DNA of 64,000 bases. It comes from Chryseobacterium viscerum (GTDB lineage Bacteria > Bacteroidota > Bacteroidia > Flavobacteriales > Weeksellaceae). How positions within the stretch are numbered: the stretch's first letter is position 1; every line of letters begins with the position of its first letter. Shown here piece after piece: positions 1 to 8,500 of the stretch. Location: positions 682,001 to 746,000 of the forward strand of contig NZ_PPEG02000001.1 of assembly GCF_002899945.2 (NCBI RefSeq). The letters run 5' to 3'. The position numbers were made by a program, and so were the translations under genes. The notes under the pieces were generated by a model that did no database searches, was not told the origin of the DNA, and was given only the letters and a program-made list of their open reading frames with translations.

Positions 1-436
1 CTGCAGTTCCTGAGTTCGTTTGTCTTTTCACATTGATCTCTGTAGTACTCGTATACGTATAGGTAAATGTAACCGTGTTTTGTACGGTACCGGTTGTAGA
101 ATATTCCTTAGTAACTGCTGAGGCCATACGCCCGCCGGAATATCCGTATTCAACCGTACTTTCAAGAACGTTATTTTCGTAGTTTTTGATGCCGGTAACG
201 TAATCATCAGTATAAGTGAACTCAATTCTTTGTCCATGATTAATGTTGTTAATCATGCTGATGATTTTTGTTCCGTTGTAATTGATTTTCATGACAATAC
301 CATCCTTATTCATTTTTGTAGGAAGGATTACATTTTGAGTGGAAGGATCACTGTTGTCAAAAGGAGTATCCTCAGAAGAACCAGAACAGGAAAGTGTAGA
401 TAAGGCTATAGAGCCATAAAGTAGAATTTTTTTCAT
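1..436 (-). CDS. Lipoprotein of unknown function, partial (3' end outside window)
   Basis: The reading frame opens with ATG at 436 and runs off the left edge, giving about 145 residues. The N-terminus is a lipoprotein signal: MKK, a short hydrophobic stretch, then a lipobox-like TLSC with Cys at residue 17, followed by a Ser/Asp-rich linker. The visible body is rich in Thr, Tyr and Asn and looks like beta-repeat secreted Bacteroidota proteins (YD-repeat-like strings such as 'NYENNVLESTVEY'). A -7 box lies 19 bp upstream. The family cannot be named from this fragment. Outer-membrane or periplasmic lipid anchoring is inferred from the signal only. Confidence 0.7.
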   Translation of the reverse strand, partial: MKKILLYGSIALSTLSCSGSSEDTPFDNSDPSTQNVILPTKMNKDGIVMKINYNGTKIISMINNINHGQRIEFTYTDDYVTGIKNYENNVLESTVEYGYSGGRMASAVTKEYSTTGTVQNTVTFTYTYTSTTEINVKRQTNSGTA

Positions 437-455
437 AGTTATAAGTTAAATCAGT

Positions 456-463
456 CAAATATA
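456..463 (-). promoter_or_regulatory. -7 promoter box TATATTTG
   Basis: The minus strand reads TATATTTG, an exact match to the Bacteroidota TAnnTTTG box, 19 bp before the ATG of the partial lipoprotein gene. No good TTTG -33 element was found at the usual spacing. Confidence 0.45.
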
Positions 464-483
464 ATTTAATTTATAACATGATT

Positions 484-1362
484 TTACTTTTTGGGATTTG
501 TTCTTAAAAATATTAGCCCTGCAATGATAATTCCAGCTCCTGCAAACTGTAGGGAAGTCATCTTTTCATCGTCTAAAATTCCCCATATAATAGCTACAAT
601 AGGCATTACTAAAGTAACAGTGGACGCAAAAAGTGGAGAAGAAACTTTCAGTAGACGATAATTCATCATCATCGCCAGCCCGGTTCCGAAAATGGAGAGG
701 AGGCCAACGAACATCAACCCAAGCAAATTATCCCTGGAAAAACTAAATTCTGAGAAGAATCCGGTGCTTGTCAATGCAATAACGGAAGGAAATAATAAAA
801 CAAACGAGAAAACAAATGCAGACAAAACTGTAGAAGAAACCTCCATAAGCTTTGATTTTACCGTAGTTGTACTCAAAGCATAGCATAAAGTGGCCAATAA
901 TAACAACAGGATTGGAATCATTTTAAATTCCCCGCTGTCACCCCCTCCAAATGCCAGAATACAAACTCCCGTGAAGCTTATTAATATTCCTATAATCTGC
1001 TTTTTTGTGGTTTCAAACTTCCATACCAGTGCCCCTACAATAATCACAAAAATAGGCATCATAGAGTTGATGATTCCAGCAATACTGCTGCTTATCTCAG
1101 TCTCGGCAATGGGAAAGAGAAACATAGGAATGAAGTTTCCTGTAAAAGCAGCCAGAATCAACCATTTCAAATGCTTTTTCGGGAAAAGCTTATAGTTGGA
1201 GATGGCAATTGGAAGTAAAATAATCCCGGCAATAAGAACCCTTAAAGATCCTACCTGAAACGGATTAAAATGTTCCAGAGATTTTTTGATCAAAATAAAG
1301 GATGATCCCCAGATGATGCTAAGGATAACCAGAAGAATCCATTTTTCTTTATCTGCGTTCAT
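484..1362 (-). CDS. DMT superfamily (EamA) transporter
   Basis: This 292-residue protein is almost wholly hydrophobic, with about ten predicted membrane segments in two repeated halves. That is the architecture of EamA/RhaT-type drug/metabolite exporters of the inner membrane. The first half starts 'ILLVILSIIWGSSFILIKKS', the typical EamA opening with W-G-S/T-F. The second half carries the usual 'FVGLLSIFGTGLAMMMNYRLL' region and 'PLFASTVTLVMPIVAIIWGI'. The substrate is unknown. The start lies inside the 3' end of aat (14-bp overlap), so the two genes are probably co-transcribed and translationally coupled. Confidence 0.85.
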   Translation of the reverse strand: MNADKEKWILLVILSIIWGSSFILIKKSLEHFNPFQVGSLRVLIAGIILLPIAISNYKLFPKKHLKWLILAAFTGNFIPMFLFPIAETEISSSIAGIINSMMPIFVIIVGALVWKFETTKKQIIGILISFTGVCILAFGGGDSGEFKMIPILLLLLATLCYALSTTTVKSKLMEVSSTVLSAFVFSFVLLFPSVIALTSTGFFSEFSFSRDNLLGLMFVGLLSIFGTGLAMMMNYRLLKVSSPLFASTVTLVMPIVAIIWGILDDEKMTSLQFAGAGIIIAGLIFLRTNPKK

Positions 1363-2002
1363 TATTTTCGTGTAAGATTTTTAGAAATTCTTTTTTAGCA
1401 ATCATTTTTGCACCCAAGCTTTCCAGATGTTCGGTATGAGATTGACAATCAATTAATTCAAGGGTGTCTTTGTTGCTTTCTACAAAATGTATAAATCCTG
1501 CTTTGGAGGCATTGCTTACTTTAGCAAACATACTTTCTCCACAGAAAACATTTCCGATCTGCAATCCGTAAAAACCACCCACAAGTTCTCCATTCTGCCA
1601 CACCTCAATGCTTTTGGCCAAGCCATACTCATGAAGGGTAATAAATGAATTCATTAATTCATCAGAAAGCCATGTTCCAGACTGTCCTTTTCTGTTGGTC
1701 TGCTGGCAGTTCCTGATCACTTCCCTGAAACTCTGATTCTCTGAAAAAGTAAAAACATTCCTATTTAATATCTTTCTCATTGATTTTGAGACTTTTATTT
1801 CTTCGGGAAGAAGAACGAACCTCGGATCAGGGCACCACCATAGAATCTCTTCATCAGGATTGTACCAGGGAAAAATACCCAGCTGATAGGCAAACCAAAT
1901 ACGTTCTACAGACAGATCACCTCCGAAGGCAATCAGCCCGTCATGCCCGTCATAGAGCTCAGGATCAGGAAATGAAATCTCGTTTTCGTCTAATCGAACC
2001 AT
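1349..2002 (-). CDS. aat: Leucyl/phenylalanyl-tRNA--protein transferase
   Basis: This cytoplasmic enzyme transfers Leu or Phe from aminoacyl-tRNA to the N-terminus of proteins bearing Arg or Lys, marking them for ClpS/ClpAP degradation (N-degron pathway). At 217 residues it is near the family length. Family motifs seen are 'GLIAFGGDLS', 'GIFPWYN' and 'LWWCPDPRFVL' in the N-terminal half, and 'GGFYGLQIGNVFCGESMF' with 'LIDCQSHTEHLESLGA' in the C-terminal half. The gene precedes the DMT transporter with a 14-bp overlap. A terminator for the gene upstream sits just before its start, so it likely has its own promoter. Confidence 0.95.
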   Translation of the reverse strand: MVRLDENEISFPDPELYDGHDGLIAFGGDLSVERIWFAYQLGIFPWYNPDEEILWWCPDPRFVLLPEEIKVSKSMRKILNRNVFTFSENQSFREVIRNCQQTNRKGQSGTWLSDELMNSFITLHEYGLAKSIEVWQNGELVGGFYGLQIGNVFCGESMFAKVSNASKAGFIHFVESNKDTLELIDCQSHTEHLESLGAKMIAKKEFLKILHENNERR

Positions 2003-2012
2003 TTTTTAGCAA

Positions 2013-2040
2013 AAAAATCCTACTTCAAAAAGCAGGATTT
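2013..2040 (-). terminator. Rho-independent terminator after the DUF3127 gene
   Basis: Read on the minus strand, an AAATCCTGC arm and its near-complement GTAGGATTT enclose an A/T loop and are followed by a run of seven T. It lies between the DUF3127 stop (2065) and the aat start (2002). Confidence 0.7.
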
Positions 2041-2064
2041 ATATTTGATCTTTTATTCTTTTAA

Positions 2065-2442
2065 TTAAAAAGGTAAATCATCGTCATCGTCACCAGCAAA
2101 CGGATTCTCGTTAGAAACCGGTGATGCAGACTGCTGAGGCATTGCCTGAGTAGGTTCTGAAGCATTGTCAAAAACCTTCTCTATTTTCCACCCTGTAATA
2201 GAGTTGAAATATTTAGTTTCACCCTGAGGAGAAACCCATTCTCTCCCTCTGATATTGATTCCTACTTTTACGTTTTCTCCTTCTTTAAGGTTATCTAATA
2301 AACTGATCTTATCAGATAAAAATTCTATGTTTATAGGCTGTGGATACTGTTCTTGAGTCAAAATAACCATTTCTCTTTTTTGAAATCCGCTCGCAAATGT
2401 TTGAGCATCAAAAAGTTTCTTTACCGTTCCTTGTAATTCCAT
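2065..2442 (-). CDS. DUF3127 domain protein
   Basis: A 125-residue protein when started at the ATG at 2442 (MELQGTVKKLF). The frame is open further upstream, but those 45 residues are low-complexity and cover the promoter area, so I reject them. The family is small, largely restricted to Bacteroidota, and predicted to be OB-fold-like. Visible family signatures are 'FASGFQKREMVILT', 'YPQPINIEFLSDK', 'GREWVSPQGETKYFNSI' and 'GWKIEK'. The C-terminus is a disordered Pro/Gln/Ser linker ending in an acidic DDDDDLPF tail, which resembles the acidic tip of single-stranded DNA-binding proteins. A nucleic-acid role is possible but unproven. Confidence 0.85.
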   Translation of the reverse strand: MELQGTVKKLFDAQTFASGFQKREMVILTQEQYPQPINIEFLSDKISLLDNLKEGENVKVGINIRGREWVSPQGETKYFNSITGWKIEKVFDNASEPTQAMPQQSASPVSNENPFAGDDDDDLPF

Positions 2443-2539
2443 ATCGTAAATATTAACGATGTAAAAGTAAGAAAATGAAATGTAATAAAAGGGGTCGTGA
2501 AAAAAAAATGTGGAAATTTTAATTTTTTTTTCGGAAAAG

Positions 2540-2570
2540 TTTGCTGGTAAAGGAAATTGTCCTATATTTG
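2540..2570 (+). promoter_or_regulatory. Promoter of the first tRNA cluster (TTTG-N19-TATATTTG)
   Basis: TTTG at 2540-2543, exactly 19 bp, then TATATTTG at 2563-2570. This is a full match to the Bacteroidota sigma-A consensus. It lies 51 bp before the first tRNA. Confidence 0.8.
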
Positions 2571-2621
2571 CACTCACAAAAAAGAAGCAAGCTCTTTAAA
2601 ACTTACAATATAAAAAAACCA

Positions 2622-2703
2622 GCGGATGTGGTGTAATTGGTAGCCATGCCAGACTTAGGATCTGGTGCCGTGAGGCGTGGGGGTTCGAGTCCCTTCATCC
2701 GCA
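2622..2703 (+). tRNA. tRNA-Leu (anticodon UAG), copy 1
   Basis: The acceptor arm GCGGATG pairs with CATCCGC and is followed by discriminator A. The anticodon loop CTTAGGA gives UAG. A class II variable arm (GCCGTGAGGC) and the T-loop GTTCGAGTC are present. CCA is not encoded. Identical to the copy at 2995. Confidence 0.95.
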
Positions 2704-2707
2704 CTAT

Positions 2708-2783
2708 GCGAAAATAGCTCAGCTGGTAGAGCACAACCTTGCCAAGGTTGGGGTCGCGGGTTCGAATCCCGTTTTTCGCTCCA
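2708..2783 (+). tRNA. tRNA-Gly (anticodon GCC)
   Basis: The acceptor arm GCGAAAA pairs with TTTTCGC. D-loop AGCTGGTAGAGC, anticodon stem-loop CAACC-TTGCCAA-GGTTG (GCC) and T-arm GGTTCGAATCC are present, and 3' CCA is encoded. It lies 4 bp after tRNA-Leu(UAG). The equivalent position in the second cluster holds only a decayed copy. Confidence 0.95.
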
Positions 2784-2789
2784 CACCAT

Positions 2790-2873
2790 GCCCTGGTGGT
2801 GGAACTGGTAGACACGCAGGACTTAAAATCCTGTGTCCGCAAGGACGTACGGGTTCAAGTCCCGTCTGGGGTA
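2790..2873 (+). tRNA. tRNA-Leu (anticodon UAA), copy 1
   Basis: The acceptor arm GCCCTGG pairs with CTGGGGT (with G-U pairs). The anticodon loop CTTAAAA gives UAA. A class II variable arm (TGTCCGCAAGGACGT) and the T-loop GTTCAAGTC are present. CCA is not encoded. Identical to the copy at 3155. Confidence 0.95.
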
Positions 2874-2877
2874 CAAG

Positions 2878-2913
2878 ACCCTCTGTAATATCTTACGGAG
2901 GGTTTTTTGTTTT
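2878..2913 (+). terminator. Terminator of the first tRNA cluster
   Basis: The stem CCCTCTGTAA / TTACGGAGGG (one G-U pair) has a four-base loop and is followed by TTTTTTGTTTT. It resembles the terminator after the second cluster, so the whole unit including its terminator looks duplicated. Confidence 0.85.
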
Positions 2914-2943
2914 AATAGAGAGTGTTCTTTAAATAAAAAGTCT

Positions 2944-2951
2944 TATATTTG
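2944..2951 (+). promoter_or_regulatory. -7 box TATATTTG before the second tRNA cluster
   Basis: An exact TAnnTTTG box 43 bp before the second tRNA-Leu(UAG). The -33 element is poor. It suggests the duplicate cluster is transcribed separately after the first terminator. Confidence 0.5.
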
Positions 2952-2994
2952 TAAGAAATATAGCCTGAATCTGTAAATTCAGATCAGAAAATCA

Positions 2995-3076
2995 GCGGAT
3001 GTGGTGTAATTGGTAGCCATGCCAGACTTAGGATCTGGTGCCGTGAGGCGTGGGGGTTCGAGTCCCTTCATCCGCA
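2995..3076 (+). tRNA. tRNA-Leu (anticodon UAG), copy 2
   Basis: Base-for-base identical to the copy at 2622, including the 5' flank 'a' and the 3' flank CTATGCGAAA. This shows a recent tandem duplication or ongoing gene conversion. Confidence 0.95.
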
Positions 3077-3080
3077 CTAT

Positions 3081-3148
3081 GCGAAATGACTCTTTCGAGA
3101 GTCACTGAAAAGGTTGGAACACTTAGTTCGGATCTTTTTTTTTGCCCA
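3081..3148 (+). pseudogene. Decayed tRNA-Gly between the duplicated tRNA-Leu genes
   Basis: The segment starts GCGAAA and ends at CCACACCATG exactly like the intact tRNA-Gly region. Its 3' half aligns to that gene through AAGGTTGG and a T-arm-like GTTCGGATC. The 5' half has lost the D-arm and anticodon and now forms a perfect 7-bp hairpin with a TTCG loop (TGACTCT-TTCG-AGAGTCA). A 9-T run replaces the acceptor 3' strand. It cannot fold as a tRNA. The T-run after hairpins could instead act as a weak terminator. Confidence 0.7.
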
Positions 3149-3154
3149 CACCAT

Positions 3155-3238
3155 GCCCTGGTGGTGGAACTGGTAGACACGCAGGACTTAAAATCCTGTG
3201 TCCGCAAGGACGTACGGGTTCAAGTCCCGTCTGGGGTA
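3155..3238 (+). tRNA. tRNA-Leu (anticodon UAA), copy 2
   Basis: Identical in sequence to the copy at 2790: anticodon UAA, class II variable arm, CCA not encoded. It lies 6 bp after the decayed tRNA-Gly. Confidence 0.95.
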
Positions 3239-3241
3239 CAA

Positions 3242-3278
3242 AGTCCTCTGTAAGAAATTACAGAGGACTTTTTTGTTT
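3242..3278 (+). terminator. Terminator of the second tRNA cluster
   Basis: A perfect 12-bp stem (AGTCCTCTGTAA / TTACAGAGGACT) with a GAAA loop, then TTTTTGTTT. Confidence 0.9.
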
Positions 3279-3311
3279 ACTACCTATACATTTTCTCTTC
3301 CTGTTTTTATT

Positions 3312-3346
3312 TAAATAAAAAACCGTCTCACAAGCGGTGAAACGGT
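3312..3346 (-). terminator. Terminator at the end of the lanthipeptide operon
   Basis: On the minus strand the arms ACCGTTTCAC / GTGAGACGGT (one wobble pair) are followed by TTTTTTATTT. It lies 22 bp after the stop of the exporter gene and marks the 3' end of the lanthipeptide transcript. Confidence 0.8.
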
Positions 3347-3367
3347 CAAAAATATATTGAGAGGTGA

Positions 3368-5572
3368 TTAGTTGCCTAATTCAAGCTGATTTTTTACAAG
3401 ACTGTAGTAATCTGCTTTTCTGTTCACAAGCTCCTGGTGGTTTCCTTTTTCAACAACGGCTCCGTTTTTCAGAACGATAATCTGGTCTGCATTTTTTACG
3501 GTACTTAAACGGTGTGCCACGATAATTACCGTTTTTCCTTTGAAGAATTCCTGCAGGTTATCATGAATAATCTTTTCATTTTCGGCATCCAGCGCAGAGG
3601 TTGCTTCATCAAATAATATAAAATGAGGATTTTTATAGACCGCTCTTGCAATAAGGACTCTTTGTTTCTGACCTCCGGAGATTCCGTTGCCGGCAGCCCC
3701 GATTTTGGTACTGTATCCTAATGGCAGATTATCGATGAAAGAGGAAATATTAGCTACTCTTACTGCATTTTCCATTTTTCTGGTGTTGATCTCTACTTCA
3801 CTGGTGGCAATATTTCTTTCGATGGTGTCTGAGAAAATAAAACCGTCCTGCATGACAACACCATAGTTTTCTCTGACACTTTTTGGAGATAGCGTTAGAA
3901 TATCGTCCTCGTTGTAATGAATGGTACCGTGAGTTGGATTATAGAACTTCAATAACAGTTTCATTAATGTCGTTTTTCCGCTTCCGCTGGCCCCTACAAT
4001 AGCAGTGACTTTACCTTCAGGGATAAACAGATTGACATCCTTTAAAACAAACTGAGATTTTGGACCTTCATATTGAAAAGAAACATTATTTAAGGTAATT
4101 CCTCTTTCTTCTTCTGAAGAGGGACTATTGATTTCAAGGGCTTTCATTCCTTCTTTCTCCTCTTCTTCGTGATTCTGAACTTCATTTAATCTTGAAAGGC
4201 TCAGTTTCGCATCCTGTAAAGAACGGAAGAAAGAAATCATTTGGTTGACAGGAGAGTTGAGCTGTCCGATGATGTAAGATATCGCCAATAGCTCACCAAT
4301 AGTCATATTTCCTTTTACAACCTGCAATGCCGCAAAGAACGTAACGAAAATGTTTTTAAGCTGATTAAGGAACTCAAAGCCTGAAAACTGATACTGATCT
4401 ACTTTTAAAATACGAAGGGTTGTTTTGAAAAGTTTATTTTGAATACCTTCCCATTCCTGTCTTTTATAGTCTTCGAACTGGTTCAATTTCATCTCAGAAA
4501 CCCCGTTCAGAATTTCATAAACACTTTCCTGGCTTTGTCCTTTTTCTCTGAATCGGTAATAATCGAGGATTTCTCTTTTTTTAAGCCAATATTGAGCCCA
4601 AACCAATGATAATGCTGTCAGAGATGAGTAAATAAGAACGATTGTTACATTATAATACCAAAGCACTCCGAAAAACACAAGGAAGGTAACCATAGAGAAG
4701 AAAGTCATAAGACTCTGAGAGGTAAGGAAATCTTCTATTCTCTCGTTATCCTGAATTCTCTGGGTAAAATCTCCCTTCATTTTGGTATCAAAAAATCCCA
4801 TCGGAAGGAGAAGCATCTTTTTTAGGAAGTCTGAAATAATGGAAATACTAATTCTGGTTCCGATATAAAGCATCAGCCAGTTTCTGAGAATTTCTATCGT
4901 AATGCTTCCTAAATATAACACCACCTGAGAGATAAGAATGATTGTAATCAAATCTACATCTTTCGTGTTAACTCCTTTATCTATAAGTGTTTGTGTGAGG
5001 AAAGGAAAGACAAGGCTCAGGCAGCTTCCGATAAGAAGCATACCAGACAAAAAGAGAAATTTGCTTTTATGCTCTTTGAAATATTTCATAGCAAAAGAAA
5101 TACTCAATTTATCTTCTTCCGGGAATGTCTGCTGATAAAAACTGTTGGTAGGACTTACGAAAAGAGCGATCCCTGTTTCACCGTCTGACAACCAGCTTTT
5201 AAGAAAATCTTTTTCGTTCAGCCAGATCATTCCATGGCTTGGATCGGCAATTCTATACCGTTTTTTTCCTGTGATAAGGCTTTTCTTTACATCAAGAAGG
5301 ACAACGAAGTGGTTTTTATTCCAGTGAAGGATACAAGGCAGGCTGCCGTTTTCATCCAAAGTCTGTAATGTAAGCTTGGCAGGATAAGTTTCAAATCCAA
5401 TATCTTCACATAGTTCACTGATACTCAGTAAGCTAACTCCTTCTCTGGATAAGTTGGCATTTTCTTTTAAAAAATGTAACGGAATCTGCTTGCCAAAGTA
5501 GGAAGCCACCATTGCGATACATGCAGGACCGCAGTCCATTTGGTCGTGTTGAGGGATAAATTTTAGCTTCAT
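3368..5572 (-). CDS. lanT: Peptidase-containing ABC transporter (C39 domain), lanthipeptide exporter
   Basis: This 734-residue inner-membrane protein cuts double-glycine leaders and exports the core peptide. The N-terminal C39 peptidase (about 1-130) shows 'DQMDCGPACI' with catalytic Cys14, 'NKNHFVVLL' with His88 and 'IADPSHG' with Asp110. All three catalytic residues are present. A six-helix ABC membrane domain follows (about 160-440), then the ATPase with Walker A 'GASGSGKTT' near 526, signature 'ISGGQKQR' and Walker B 'FILFDEATSALD'. It is the last gene of the operon. Its ATG overlaps the LanB stop (ATGA), so the two are translationally coupled. The five precursors upstream carry GG leader ends, which fits this peptidase as their processor. 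Confidence 0.95.
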   Translation of the reverse strand: MKLKFIPQHDQMDCGPACIAMVASYFGKQIPLHFLKENANLSREGVSLLSISELCEDIGFETYPAKLTLQTLDENGSLPCILHWNKNHFVVLLDVKKSLITGKKRYRIADPSHGMIWLNEKDFLKSWLSDGETGIALFVSPTNSFYQQTFPEEDKLSISFAMKYFKEHKSKFLFLSGMLLIGSCLSLVFPFLTQTLIDKGVNTKDVDLITIILISQVVLYLGSITIEILRNWLMLYIGTRISISIISDFLKKMLLLPMGFFDTKMKGDFTQRIQDNERIEDFLTSQSLMTFFSMVTFLVFFGVLWYYNVTIVLIYSSLTALSLVWAQYWLKKREILDYYRFREKGQSQESVYEILNGVSEMKLNQFEDYKRQEWEGIQNKLFKTTLRILKVDQYQFSGFEFLNQLKNIFVTFFAALQVVKGNMTIGELLAISYIIGQLNSPVNQMISFFRSLQDAKLSLSRLNEVQNHEEEEKEGMKALEINSPSSEEERGITLNNVSFQYEGPKSQFVLKDVNLFIPEGKVTAIVGASGSGKTTLMKLLLKFYNPTHGTIHYNEDDILTLSPKSVRENYGVVMQDGFIFSDTIERNIATSEVEINTRKMENAVRVANISSFIDNLPLGYSTKIGAAGNGISGGQKQRVLIARAVYKNPHFILFDEATSALDAENEKIIHDNLQEFFKGKTVIIVAHRLSTVKNADQIIVLKNGAVVEKGNHQELVNRKADYYSLVKNQLELGN

Positions 5573-8500
5573 GATACTAGATATTTTCTTTTGCCGATTT
5601 TCATTTTATAATACTTCTCTACAATTCCGTAGATGATCAGTTCGTGCATTCTATGTCTGGATCTGATCAGCCTGTTGATATGCATATGAATAAAACTGCT
5701 GACTAATCTTTCTTTTTGAATGGTCTTCAGATTCTCTATTTCTCTGCAGTTTTCTTTGATGGAACTGACAAATTCTGAGAAATAAGGGCTGTTGTCTGTT
5801 TCTACAATCTCGCTGATGATGTTCAGGTTGTTTCTGTATTTCAAATCGAGTTGCTTCTTAAGGTTGCTGTCTACATTAAACTCCCGCTGAAACTGAGTAT
5901 AAAGTTTGTTGATGACTTCATATCGCTTATCCAGATCCAGGTTGAAGACATTGAAGTAGGTATCAATACTTTTGATGGTGTACAGCCAAAGATCATCGTT
6001 ATTGGGTATGTTTTTCAGCAGATTAACGGTCAGTTTGCTGTCATAATGGAAGATGTGTTCTGCGGCATCAATAAATTCACCTTCATATCTTTCATATTCT
6101 CTGTCATAGGTTCCCATTTCCACTTTATTAATGATTCCTTCGCTGATGTATTTATCAAAATAATCGTTGAAAGTGGTAATGATCTGAGCGGTATTGGTGA
6201 GTTTACTGTCATTGATTTCCAGTCTCAGTCTGATGTGATTATCAGGGTCGCTGTATCTGATGTAGAACCACTTTTTGATCAGTTCTTCCTCACTGAGCTG
6301 AGGCAAAAGATCCGGGAAGACGTCCTGTAATATTTTGTCTGAGAACTTGTTGCCGCAATAGATTTTATAATACAGCCACTTGTTTCCAGGAATAAACTTA
6401 TTATCAGAAATATTGATATTGAAAAGATGATGGTCAAGCTCTGTTTTAAATGCTTTATAATTTCTGTTGATCATTGGGATGACAATCTCGTTGTTGAATT
6501 CGTCGGTCTTAAGATCGTAAAGACATTCTGTAAGGGTTACCATTTCTTTGGATCTTAGCTCATCAACCAGGAATAATAAAAGGTTTTCATTTTCCGCATC
6601 GATCAGTAACTTATTGTCTCCCTGAGAAATAAAGAAATATCTGTTGACCTTTTTATCTGAAAGATATTCTTTTATCGTTTTAATGCTTTCAGTATTATTT
6701 TTAGTCTTTACTCCTGATACTTCGTTCTGGTATAATCTCCATAATGCCGGAGTAAAGATGATGTCTTCGCCATACGTGATACGAGGAATATAATCATACA
6801 TCAGATAGTTGGTATCTCCAATGTTTAAAACCAATGCAGAGGAGACATCCTGGTGCTGAAGGTCACATAAAAACTGATAGACCGGAAGCGAATTATAATC
6901 AAAATTGTGGGCGGTAGAATGGAAGATTTTAACCTCCTTATTCAGTCCTTTATGGAATAATACAACTCTTTTATCAATCATTTTAATATAAAGATCCGTC
7001 AGGGCTATTGTATTTTCCGAAGCTGAAGGTTTGGTAAGAAAGGAAAGCTGATTTCCTCTTTTCACCTGTCTCAGTAAGATATTTCCGACTCTGTTGTCCG
7101 GTAAATGAAGCAGCTCTGCGTAGATAAAATGATCATCATTCTGTTCTTCTTTGATAATTCTGTTCATTGGAGCCAGGATTTCTTCGTCTTCATTGGAAAA
7201 TCTGGCGATAAGATTGGTCCCGCTTGTTCCGCCTACAGAAGAGATTGCGATTTTATCAGAAACCTTTTCAATCATTACGGACAGAGATCTTGCAAGGCTT
7301 ACTTCTTCCGTATTCTGAAGGCTGTCGATATCGTGCTGGCTAAGGTCTATCGCTGTATCTCCATTGATATTGGCTTTGTTGATGAGTCTTCGCCAGAATT
7401 CATGAATTTTTTTATTGTAAGTGATAGAAAATGAATCATTATTAGAATTAGGCCAGCTTAGAGTATCCAACAGGGAAGAAAAATCATTTTCATTGTTTTG
7501 CTCCTGAATGTATCCGATGCCGCTTTCATTATCCAATACTTCCACCAAAGGCACCAGGCTTTCTTCATATCTTGTGTAAAAAGCAGATTTAAATTTTTCT
7601 AAATTTTCATTCACCGTTTCGCTTCCTTTGTCCCAAAAGCAGGTTAAGGTATTGATTCCCTTTTTGATTTTGGAAAGATCTTCTCTGGTAACAGGTGAAA
7701 AGTCAAGATTTCTTTTTAAAGATGAGTTGATCAGATATTTTCTGTCATACAAAATCGAAAACTGGTTAGCAAGTGCGAATATCTCGTTGTAATATTCCTG
7801 AGCTTGCCCTATTCCTGAGTTCAGCAATTCCATATAGCCATCCATTTTGATGAGGGTTTCCAGATAGGTATCGAGCTCAGGATGGATCCCTTTTTTTGAA
7901 CTTAAATATTGGATGATCTGATACAAAGGAGAATGTTCGTTTAAGCAGATGTCAAAGCCGCTTTTAAAGAACTGGGCATCAATCAGGCTGAAAATGTAAT
8001 ATTTGGCATCTTCTTCAGAAACTCCTTCCACATTTTCTGCCACCAAGGCAACCAGGCTATCAAAAGAATAAGATTGGTCAGCTATGGTATCAACCAGAAA
8101 ATCCAGAAGTTCATCTTTTTCCAATGAGCTTAAAGTGTAGACTCTTTTTTCATTCTGTATTGTAGTTTCGATATATCGGTAATAATCACCTAACTTATAG
8201 ATCGAGTCATTAAGTTCATATTCGTGAACTTCCGGAAAGTCTCTGTTGATTAATGTTATAACCTGAAAAAGGAAAGATAGATCCAGGGTAGTATACCGAT
8301 GGATAGCATTCATATTTCCTGCTTCAATATTTTTGTTTTCTGAATTGAGTTCAAAAGCAGAGTGGGAAGCAAATGTTCCGAACGGAGTAGATCTGGTAGT
8401 AATTCTGATGTAGTATTTCAGAATAGAATTATTGATTTTGTTTCTCTTTACCAGAGATAAAGAAGGGTCGTTCTGGCACAATCTTGCCCATTCGTTATAC

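Noticed and set aside
2443..2577. N-terminal extension of the DUF3127 protein
   Set aside because: The 45 extra residues are Phe/Tyr/Ile-rich, do not fit the family and overlap the opposing tRNA promoter. The start at 2442 gives the normal length.
3050..3253. 67-codon frame through the second tRNA cluster
   Set aside because: It runs through tRNA genes and the decayed tRNA-Gly, so it is not coding.
5851..6330. 159-codon plus-strand frame opposite lanB
   Set aside because: It lies entirely within the conserved C-terminal domain coding region of LanB on the other strand. Its composition is that of an antisense shadow.
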